The notes beneath the pieces are model-generated. The model made no database searches. It saw nothing but the letters and a program-made list of their open reading frames with translations, and was not told the origin of the DNA. 56,490 bases of DNA from NCBI GenBank assembly GCA_014860005.1, contig JACZKP010000072.1, positions 1-56,490 of the forward strand, in the 5' to 3' direction. This document shows positions 38,025-45,238 of this stretch, in pieces. Each line of letters begins with the position of its first letter. Position 1 is the first letter of the stretch. The DNA comes from Verrucomicrobiota bacterium. Lineage in GTDB: Bacteria > Verrucomicrobiota > Verrucomicrobiae > Limisphaerales > UBA11358. Made by a program: the position numbers and the translations under genes.

Positions 38025-39845
38025 ATGAGTGATTCAACATTAACCGCTCAAACTGCGGACGGAGCGCCAAAATTATCGCAAGTTTCCGAGGCGGTCATCC
38101 GCATTGCCGGTAATTCGCAGGATGGCATCCAAGCCATCGGCGGTTTTCTGGCGCGCCTGGCCGGGCGCAGCGAACAGGAGGTCATGACGTTCATGACCAT
38201 TCCCTCCACCATTTCCGGCGGGCCGTCCATCTTCCAGGTCCGCATTGGCTCCGGCGAAGTGCTCAGCGCCGGCGACGAAGCGGACGTGCTGCTCGCGTTC
38301 TACCAGCACTCCTATGAAGGGCACATCAACTCCCTGAAAAAAGGCGGGATCGTCCTGTTCGACGCCGACCACGTCGAACCCAGGACCGAGTGGCAGAGTG
38401 ATTACCACCACGTCGGCATCAAGATTTCGAGCCTCACCGTCGAGGCCATTGGTGGCACCGCCAAGGACAAGGGCAAGAACATCTTCTCTTTGGGCCTCAT
38501 CGCCCGCATGTTCGACCTCAACGTGCCCAAGCTGGAAAAACTGGTCGCAGAGAAATTTACCGGCAAGGACCCGAGCATCGTCAAGAACGCGCTCCTGGCC
38601 TTTCACGCAGGTTACGGTTACTCGCTGGGCAACTTGGTGGAAACATTCACGTTCCTGGACAGCCGTCAGCGCGAAGGCGTGCAGGTGGTCATGAACGGCA
38701 ACGAAGCCCTGGCCTACGGCTTGATTGCCGCAGGAGTTCGTTTTGGAGCGGGTTATCCCATCACGCCGTGGACCGACGTCATGGAACTGCTGCGCCGCGA
38801 ACTGCCCAAATACGGCGGCTCATTCATTCAGTGTGAAGACGAAATCGCCTCCATCTCGATGGCGATTGGCGCCAGTTACGCGGGCCGGGTTGCAGTGACG
38901 GGCTCAAGCGGTCCTGGCATTTCACTCAAGAGCGAGTCGCTGGGCTGGGCGGTCATGGCGGAAGTGCCATTGATCATTTGCGACATTCAACGCGGCGGGC
39001 CGTCCACCGGCATGCCGACCAACATCGAGCAATCCGATCTGTTCATCGCCTGTTTCGGCAGCCACGGCGACGCCCCGCGCGTGGTGCTCGCGCCAGCCAA
39101 TGTGGAAGATTGTTTCTACACGGCGATCGAAGCGGCCACCATTGCCAGCAAGTACAACGTCCCGGTCTTGATTCTCAGCGACCAGGCCATTGCGACGCGC
39201 ATCGAGGCCTTTCCGGAGCCGAATCTGGAGCAGGTTTGTCAGGATCTCTCGCCTGATCTTTCGCCGGTGGCGGAGCACAAGCCCTACGATTTGTCCGCGC
39301 CTGATGGCATCATCAAACGCGCCGTGCCCGGCACGCCGATTCTCAGCGGCAAATATCCCATTGCCACGGGTCTGGAGCACGACGAAATGGGGCACCCGAC
39401 CGGCTCGCCCAAGCTGCATCAGGCCATGACCACCAAACGCCGCAAGAAACTGCAGGCCTTGGCGGCGACCCTGCCGCTACCGAAGATTTACGGCCCAACG
39501 GAAGGCAATGTGTTGCTGGTGGGCTGGGGTTCGGCCGACGGCACGATGCGTGAAGCCGTGGATCGCGCACGCGCCGGCGGGGACAGTATTTCCAGCCTCA
39601 CCATCCGCCACATCAATCCGCTGCCCGAAGGTCTGGAAAACATTTTCTCCGGCTTCCATCATGTGCTCGTGGTCGAAACCAATGACGAAGGGCTTTACGG
39701 GTATGGCGGGCAACTCTGCATGCTGCTCCGCGCCCGTTTCTGCAATTCCCGCATCCGCGGCATCAACAAGACCGACGGTCTCACGTGGAAAGTCAAAGAC
39801 ATCCTCGAACGCGTCAAAGCGCACGTTGCCGCCAAGCAATCCTGA
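38025..39845 (+). CDS. korA: 2-oxoacid:ferredoxin oxidoreductase, fused gamma-alpha subunit
   Basis: Part of a two-subunit enzyme that decarboxylates a 2-oxoacid (probably 2-oxoglutarate) to an acyl-CoA and reduces ferredoxin, or runs in reverse. The 606-residue protein has an N-terminal gamma domain (about 15-200: AVIRIAGNSQDGIQAIGGFL) fused to the alpha domain (from about 215: ALAYGLIAAGVRFGAGYPIT with the YPITP motif, then GPGISLKSESLGWAVMAEVP). The C-terminal part has VLLVGWGSADGTMREAVDRA. It is followed by the beta subunit after 26 bp. Substrate choice between 2-oxoglutarate and others cannot be settled by eye. Confidence 0.92.
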   Translation: MSDSTLTAQTADGAPKLSQVSEAVIRIAGNSQDGIQAIGGFLARLAGRSEQEVMTFMTIPSTISGGPSIFQVRIGSGEVLSAGDEADVLLAFYQHSYEGHINSLKKGGIVLFDADHVEPRTEWQSDYHHVGIKISSLTVEAIGGTAKDKGKNIFSLGLIARMFDLNVPKLEKLVAEKFTGKDPSIVKNALLAFHAGYGYSLGNLVETFTFLDSRQREGVQVVMNGNEALAYGLIAAGVRFGAGYPITPWTDVMELLRRELPKYGGSFIQCEDEIASISMAIGASYAGRVAVTGSSGPGISLKSESLGWAVMAEVPLIICDIQRGGPSTGMPTNIEQSDLFIACFGSHGDAPRVVLAPANVEDCFYTAIEAATIASKYNVPVLILSDQAIATRIEAFPEPNLEQVCQDLSPDLSPVAEHKPYDLSAPDGIIKRAVPGTPILSGKYPIATGLEHDEMGHPTGSPKLHQAMTTKRRKKLQALAATLPLPKIYGPTEGNVLLVGWGSADGTMREAVDRARAGGDSISSLTIRHINPLPEGLENIFSGFHHVLVVETNDEGLYGYGGQLCMLLRARFCNSRIRGINKTDGLTWKVKDILERVKAHVAAKQS

Positions 39846-39871
39846 ACCACCTCCAACCAGTTTTACGCAAC

Positions 39872-40819
39872 ATGAGCCAAGCCATTGTCGAAAATCCAAA
39901 GCCCAAGACCGCTGCCGCGCCAGCCACCGTCACCGGGTCCACCAACGAGCGCAAGGGGTTGACCAAAAAAGAAATTGCCGCCGACCATCCAACGTGGTGT
40001 CCCGGTTGCGGCGATTTTTCCGTGCTCGCGCTGTATTTCAAATTGATCGAGAAGCGCAAGCTCCATCATGAGAAAATCACCACTGTGGCCGGCATCGGTT
40101 GTTCGAGTCGGTTTCCGTATTTCGTGCAGGCGCACGGCGCCCACTACATCCACGGCCGCGCGCTGCCTTTTGCCAGCGGCATTTCCTTGAGCCGCCCGGA
40201 CCTGCATGTGTTTGCGTTCGGCGGCGATGGCGACGCCTTTTCCATTGGCGGCAACCATTTCAACCACACTGCGCGCAAGAATATCAAGATGACGTACGTG
40301 GTCATGGACAACTGGGTTTACGGCCTGACCAAGAAGCAAACCTCCCCCACGTCACCGCTGGGTTTCAAGAGCAAGACCGACCAATGGGGCGCCGTGGATC
40401 ATCCGATCAATCCCATGAAACAGGCCATTTCCGCCGGGGCCACGTTCGTCGCGCGCACCACGCACACGAATCCCAACCACGTCCTCCAGATGATGGAAGC
40501 CGCCATGGACCATGACGGCTTCAGCTTCATTGAGTGCTTGAGCGAGTGTGTCGAGTTCTACGAAGGCGCCTTCGACGCCAGCAATCCGCGCAAGGGCGGC
40601 GTATTCAACCTCGTCCCCGGCAGCCACGACGTGACTGATGAAGATGCGGCCTACAAACTTGCCGGCGAACCGTTTCCCGGACACTTCGGCATCTTCTATA
40701 AAGTCGCCAGAGCGACCAAGAATGCTAAGGAAGCCGAGATTATCCAGAATTTCCGGGGAAAAGTGACCGGCTTGAAAGACTGGCAGATCCTGCAAAGGAG
40801 TTTTGACCGGATGAAATAA
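39872..40819 (+). CDS. korB: 2-oxoacid:ferredoxin oxidoreductase, beta subunit
   Basis: Thiamine-diphosphate-binding subunit, 315 residues. The cluster and cofactor motifs are WCPGCGDF near residue 42, GIGCSSRFPYF and the TPP motif FGGDGDAFSIGGNHFNHTAR. VVMDNWVYGLTKKQTSPTSP is the conserved binding loop for the coenzyme. It pairs with the gamma-alpha subunit. The start MSQAIVENPKPK at 39872 adds an N-terminal Pro/Ala-rich tail of about 25 residues. Confidence 0.94.
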   Translation: MSQAIVENPKPKTAAAPATVTGSTNERKGLTKKEIAADHPTWCPGCGDFSVLALYFKLIEKRKLHHEKITTVAGIGCSSRFPYFVQAHGAHYIHGRALPFASGISLSRPDLHVFAFGGDGDAFSIGGNHFNHTARKNIKMTYVVMDNWVYGLTKKQTSPTSPLGFKSKTDQWGAVDHPINPMKQAISAGATFVARTTHTNPNHVLQMMEAAMDHDGFSFIECLSECVEFYEGAFDASNPRKGGVFNLVPGSHDVTDEDAAYKLAGEPFPGHFGIFYKVARATKNAKEAEIIQNFRGKVTGLKDWQILQRSFDRMK

Positions 40820-40848
40820 CCCGGCTGCGGTCGGCGACTGATTACTGG

Positions 40849-40888
40849 TTTGCGAGTCCGGGGCGCCTTTCGGAACTCGCAAATTTTT
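40849..40888 (+). terminator. Rho-independent terminator after korB
   Basis: TTTGCGAGTCCG pairs with CGGAACTCGCAAA (one bulge), followed by TTTTTCT. It lies 30 bp past the korB stop. Confidence 0.8.
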
Positions 40889-40927
40889 CTGGCACACGAA
40901 TCGTTAATCTGTAAATCGTAATTCCCG

Positions 40928-41428
40928 ATGCCAATTTACGAATTTGCCTGTCCCAAGTGCCGCCGGATTTTCAGCTTTCTCTCGAAACGGGTGAATCCGG
41001 AACGTTCACCGGACTGCCCCAAGTGCGGCCACAAGCGGTTGCCCAAGCAAGTCAGCCGTTTTGCCATGACCCGGGGGCTGAAGGAACCCGCCGCCAATGC
41101 GGAAACTCCGGAAGGCGGCCCACCCATGCCCGGATTGGATGATCCCCGCATGGAACGCGCCATGATGGAGATGGAGCGGGACATGGAGCATCTGGATGAG
41201 AACAATCCCCGGCACATGGCCCACATGATGCGGAAGATGAAAAACCTCATGCCGCCCGGAACAATGCCCAAGGAACTCGATGTCGCCATCAAACGTCTCG
41301 AAGCCGGCGAAGACCCGGAGAAGATAGAAGCCGACATGGGCGACGTGCTGGGTGATTTTATGGGTGGCCCGGAAGGCGGCGGGAGCGGCGGTGACTACAC
41401 GCGCGACAGCGGGCTTTACGATTATTGA
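40928..41428 (+). CDS. FmdB-family zinc-ribbon protein
   Basis: A 166-residue protein. The N-terminal 45 residues form the FmdB-type zinc ribbon (MPIYEFACPKCRRIFSFLSK then SPDCPKCGHKRLPKQ) with two CxxC pairs. The remainder is Met- and acid-rich (MERAMMEMERDMEHLDENNP) and ends in a Gly-rich tail. The family is often called regulatory, but its role is poorly known. The length is roughly double that of minimal FmdB proteins. Single gene. Confidence 0.85.
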   Translation: MPIYEFACPKCRRIFSFLSKRVNPERSPDCPKCGHKRLPKQVSRFAMTRGLKEPAANAETPEGGPPMPGLDDPRMERAMMEMERDMEHLDENNPRHMAHMMRKMKNLMPPGTMPKELDVAIKRLEAGEDPEKIEADMGDVLGDFMGGPEGGGSGGDYTRDSGLYDY

Positions 41429-41542
41429 GAGTTCCTCCCGGCTGCTTTCCGGACAATACCGCGAAGCTACCGCAGCAAAAAGCACCGGACCTCCTGAAGC
41501 GATCACCATTGGACCGGCGCTGATCACCAGTTGCCCGCATCC

Positions 41543-41695
41543 CGCACGCGAGACGTCCCGCCGACCAATTCCCCAACCCCGACAAATCTCCGATCCCCGG
41601 AATTCCACCCCCCTTTTCCCTGCCCCGGTGGAAACCAACCCTGATTCGCCATCCAATAAAACCCAAAACCAGCCCGGCGAGACGTCTCGCGTGCG
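41543..41695. repeat. GAGACGTC inverted-repeat element, copy 1
   Basis: CGCACGCGAGACGTCCCGCC (41543-41562) is the inverted complement, with one mismatch, of GGCGAGACGTCTCGCGTGCG (41676-41695). Confidence 0.8.
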
Positions 41696-42045
41696 ACACT
41701 TGGCGGATGCCTCCACCGCCAACCCAATGCCCGTCAAAGAACCGTCAACTGTCTGTGCATAAATTACGCGAAAACTACAGCAATCCAATCGGGCGAACTC
41801 CGTATTCGTCCGGTGGTATCAACTGTCGGAATTTCGATGCTTCCGGGAAAACCCGCGATTCTCAAACGCCACCTGTCGCAAAGATTCGGCGGTCTGAATG
41901 CATCCCGTCCGAAAGCAAATCGTGGGGTTGATAATGGTGTGGGAAGAAGTGAACTGCGCATTGGGTCACTGGCGGGAATGCGATTGCATGAGCCTGCGGG
42001 CCGATTTCTCCGGCAACGCCAGGCGGAGCTTGATGCAATCGCAGT

Positions 42046-42135
42046 CGCGCAAGCGAGACGTCCCGCCGACCGTATACAGCGGAACCCAGAATAACCTCCC
42101 TGACTCCAGAAGTTCGGCGAGACGTCTCGCGTGCG
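42046..42135. repeat. GAGACGTC inverted-repeat element, copy 2
   Basis: The left end CGCGCAAGCGAGACGTCCCG pairs with the right end GGCGAGACGTCTCGCGTGCG. The right end is identical to that of copy 1, while the interior is unrelated. Confidence 0.8.
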
Positions 42136-42376
42136 GCGACCCGGTGGTTCGGCTTACCCGAAACCTGATCCGGCTTCAAAGAACTGAAAGTAAGTTAGTC
42201 GAACCCTTCGAAAGCGAAATACGGTGAAACCCTTAGTCTGCGGTTGGTTGTTGCTGTAATAAGTTTGGAATGCAAACCTGCCAGCGGCTGGCCGGTCGCG
42301 GCCCTGCGTCCCGCGCTGAAGCGCTTGTCACACAAGGTTTGACGCCCGGCACGCCAGCCCGCAGAGTTCCGCCCGC

Positions 42377-42856
42377 ATGGCGCATATTCACGAGAAGATT
42401 GATTTCACCGTGGCGATCTTTGTGGTTCAGCACGGACGGATTTTGCTCATTCACCATCGCCGGTTGGACAAATGGCTGCCGCTCGGCGGACACATCGAGC
42501 TGGACGAAGACCCGGAGCAGGCCGCGCTACGCGAAGCAAAAGAGGAAAGCGGCTTGGAGGTGGAACTGCTGGGCGAGCGCCCGCCGACCACTGAAGCCGG
42601 CACGCGCGCCCTGATCGCGCCGCGCTTCTTGGACATTCATCGCATCACGGACACGCACGAGCACATCGGCATGATCTACTGGGCGCGTCCGCGGAACGGC
42701 ACCCTCACGCTCGCCGCCGAGGAACATCACGACATCCGTTGGTGCGCGGCGTCTGATCTCGACACGCTGCAACCCCCGATGAGCAACGCCGTGAAATGGT
42801 ACTGCCGCAAAGCCATTGGGGAAATCTCCAGCGGCAATGACCCGGGAACGAAGTAA
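42377..42856 (+). CDS. Nudix hydrolase
   Basis: A 159-residue Nudix protein with a textbook box, GGHIELDEDPEQAALREAKE then ESGLEV. It starts MAHIHEKIDFTVAIFVVQHG, with a strand VLLIHHRRLDKWLPLGGHIE-like pattern that resembles NUDIX proteins of the MutT/8-oxo-dGTP or unknown-substrate type. The substrate is not evident. The MFS gene starts 26 bp downstream, so the two may share a transcript. Confidence 0.9.
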   Translation: MAHIHEKIDFTVAIFVVQHGRILLIHHRRLDKWLPLGGHIELDEDPEQAALREAKEESGLEVELLGERPPTTEAGTRALIAPRFLDIHRITDTHEHIGMIYWARPRNGTLTLAAEEHHDIRWCAASDLDTLQPPMSNAVKWYCRKAIGEISSGNDPGTK

Positions 42857-42881
42857 CCGCGCATCACGTATCACGCCCCCC

Positions 42882-44063
42882 ATGTTACCGCGCCAGCTTA
42901 AAACCGGTTACTTCGTAATCGAGGGCCTCAATTCTTTCGGGACTACTTATTACTTTTACTATTTCTATTTCTTCATGCAGCAGCAGTTCGGTTTTGGCGA
43001 CAAAGCCAATCTCGCTCTGGCCGCCCTCAACGGCTTTGTTTACATGTTCGCCGCCTGGTGGGGCGGACGGTTCGCGCAGCGCACGGGCTACTTCACAGCC
43101 CTGAAACTGGGATTCGCCCTCATGATCGGCGCCCTGCTCGTCGGCGCGCAAATCGAATCAGCCACCGGCCAGATCGCGGTCATGCTCGTCGCCGTGATCG
43201 GCATGTGCTTCACCTGGCCCACGCTTGAAGCCCTGGTAAGCGAAGGCGAAACTCCGGCAGGTCTCCAGCGCATGCTGGGCATCTACAACGTCGTTTGGGC
43301 GGCCACCGGCGCCGTGGCGTATTTCATCGGTGGCGCGCTGCTGGACAAACTGGGGCTGCGCAGCATGTTCTTTGTGCCCGCAGCTGTGTTTGGGATACAA
43401 CTGGCGCTCACGCTGTGGCTCGAACGCGGCGCCAAATCCGTCCCGCCCGCCACCACCACGATCCAGCCCGAACCTTACGAGCCGCGCGCCAATCCACGTC
43501 CCATTGCCCGCACGAAAATGTTTCTGCGCCTCGCGTGGCTGGCCAATCCCTTCGCTTACATTGCCATCAACACGCTCGTCGCCGTCATGCCCGGGGTGGC
43601 GCAGCGGCTGGAATTATCCACGACTTTGGCCGGTTTCTTCTGTTCGGTGTGGTGCTTCGCGCGGCTCGGGGCGTTCTGTGGTTTATGGTTCTGGCCGGGC
43701 TGGCATTACCGGTATCGCTGGCTGGTGGCGTCGTATCTGGCGCTGCTCGGCACGTTCGTTTTAATTCTCACCGTGCCCAGCCTTGCGGTGCTGGTGCTCG
43801 CGCAACTGGTTTTTGGCCTCGCCATCGGGCTGATCTATTACTCCTCGCTGTTCTACTCAATGGATGTCGGTGATACCAAGGGCGAACACGGCGGCATCCA
43901 CGAGGCGGCAATCGGTTTGGGTAATTTCGCCGGTCCTGCCGTGGGGGCGGCCTCCCTGCATTTCCTGCCGCAATATGCCAATAGCGGCGCGCTGGCGGTC
44001 AGCGCCCTGTTGCTTTGCGGGCTAGGCGGTTTATTGATCATTCGGCTCAAGACGAAAACTTGA
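42882..44063 (+). CDS. MFS-family transporter
   Basis: A 393-residue membrane protein with about 11-12 helices and the two-half layout of the major facilitator superfamily. The loop between helices 2 and 3 reads WWGGRFAQRTGYFTALKLGF, the usual MFS loop signature in reduced form. The N-terminus is aromatic (YYFYYFYFFMQQQFGFGDKA). The central hydrophilic loop is about 35 residues. The substrate is unknown. ATG at 42882 (MLPRQLKTGYFV) is chosen. Confidence 0.85.
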   Translation: MLPRQLKTGYFVIEGLNSFGTTYYFYYFYFFMQQQFGFGDKANLALAALNGFVYMFAAWWGGRFAQRTGYFTALKLGFALMIGALLVGAQIESATGQIAVMLVAVIGMCFTWPTLEALVSEGETPAGLQRMLGIYNVVWAATGAVAYFIGGALLDKLGLRSMFFVPAAVFGIQLALTLWLERGAKSVPPATTTIQPEPYEPRANPRPIARTKMFLRLAWLANPFAYIAINTLVAVMPGVAQRLELSTTLAGFFCSVWCFARLGAFCGLWFWPGWHYRYRWLVASYLALLGTFVLILTVPSLAVLVLAQLVFGLAIGLIYYSSLFYSMDVGDTKGEHGGIHEAAIGLGNFAGPAVGAASLHFLPQYANSGALAVSALLLCGLGGLLIIRLKTKT

Positions 44064-44138
44064 TAACCGTCATCTTTCCGTTCATGCTGCTGGCAGATTC
44101 ACGGTGAATTGCTCAACGTTTTAACCCGGTTAACCAAC

Positions 44139-44909
44139 ATGTCATTACTTGCAGGCAAACTCGGCATTGTCTTTGGCGTCGCCAACAAACGCTCCATCGC
44201 CTGGGCCATTGCGCAGGCGTGGGCCCGAGCCGGCGCCCAACTCGCCTTCACCTACCAAGGCGAACGCCTCAAGGAAAACGTCGAGGAACTCGCCGGCACG
44301 TTCGGCGCGGAGACTCTCATCATTCCCTGTGATGTGACAAAGGACGAAGACATCGCGCGCGTCTTCAGTGAAGTCGGCGCCAAGTTCGGCAAGTTGCATT
44401 TGTTGCTACACTCTGTCGCCTTTGCTCCCAAAGACGCATTGGAAGGTGAATTCGTGAACACCAGCCGGGAAGCGTTCCGCATCGCGCACGATGTCAGCGC
44501 GTATTCCCTCGTCGCGCTATCCCGCGCCGTCGCACCGCTCATGACGGACGGAGGCAGCATCATCGCCATGAGTTACTACGGCGCGGAAAAAGTTGTCCCC
44601 CACTACAATGTCATGGGTGTGGCGAAGGCCTCGCTCGAAGCCAGTACGCGTTATCTGGCCTACGACCTCGGCCCGAAGAAAATCCGCGTCAACTGCATCA
44701 GCGCCGGGCCGGTCAACACGCTGGCCGCGCGCGGCATCGCCGGGTTCAACGACATGCTCAAGCACTACGAAGCCAAGTCACCCCTCAAACGCAACGTGCT
44801 GCCCGATGAACTCGGGGCAACCGGCACGTTCCTCGCCAGCGACGGTGCGGGCGCCATCACCGGACAGGTGATTTACGTGGACAGCGGGTATCAGATCATG
44901 GGGATGTAG
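44139..44909 (+). CDS. fabI: Enoyl-[acyl-carrier-protein] reductase (NADH)
   Basis: Catalyses the last step of each fatty-acid elongation round. The 256-residue SDR-fold protein shows the FabI cofactor motif GKLGIVFGVANKRSIAWAIA and the loop LLHSVAFAPKDALEGEFVNT. Catalytic residues Tyr146, Tyr156 and Lys163 occupy the same positions as in E. coli FabI (MSYYGAEKVVPHYNVMGVAK). The C-terminus has ITGQVIYVDSGYQIMGM. ATG at 44139 (MSLLAGKLG) is used. It is probably monocistronic. Confidence 0.96.
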   Translation: MSLLAGKLGIVFGVANKRSIAWAIAQAWARAGAQLAFTYQGERLKENVEELAGTFGAETLIIPCDVTKDEDIARVFSEVGAKFGKLHLLLHSVAFAPKDALEGEFVNTSREAFRIAHDVSAYSLVALSRAVAPLMTDGGSIIAMSYYGAEKVVPHYNVMGVAKASLEASTRYLAYDLGPKKIRVNCISAGPVNTLAARGIAGFNDMLKHYEAKSPLKRNVLPDELGATGTFLASDGAGAITGQVIYVDSGYQIMGM

Positions 44910-45238
44910 CCCGCCGGCCTGGTCCGGCGATTCAAGTTTCAGGCCGCATCATATGCATAGCCAACTGCTCCTGTAACCGCGCTGTCGTCGTGACAGTGTC
45001 GTGTCCGCTTCCCAGCCTTTGGCAGTTTCAACTGGCCGATGTTGTCCCATTATTGCGAAAGAAGCGAGAATGTCCGTTGGAGGGGACGGAAACGAAGCCG
45101 TGAAGTCCCGCTCGCCGTGAAGCGGGTCCGGGGACGCTGAGTCCGCCGATCTCGCAGCCATGCCGTCCGTGACTTGCTTCACCGCGCAGTCCTTCGTTAC
45201 CCTTACCGAATCATTCAATTCGCACACGGAGTTCAACC
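44910..45238. other. Intergenic region before the sensor kinase
   Basis: 329 bp without a supported gene. A GCCGG/CCGGC hairpin lies just after the fabI stop near 44912-44930 but has no T-tract. I see no clear promoter or RNA. Confidence 0.5.

Larger units (their letters stand above)
41429..42376. other. 948-bp gene-free region with palindromic repeats
   Basis: No convincing gene is visible on either strand. The region holds two related inverted-repeat elements (41543-41695 and 42046-42135) and otherwise unique sequence without codon structure. It may contain an unrecognised RNA or old gene debris, but I see no support. Confidence 0.6.
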
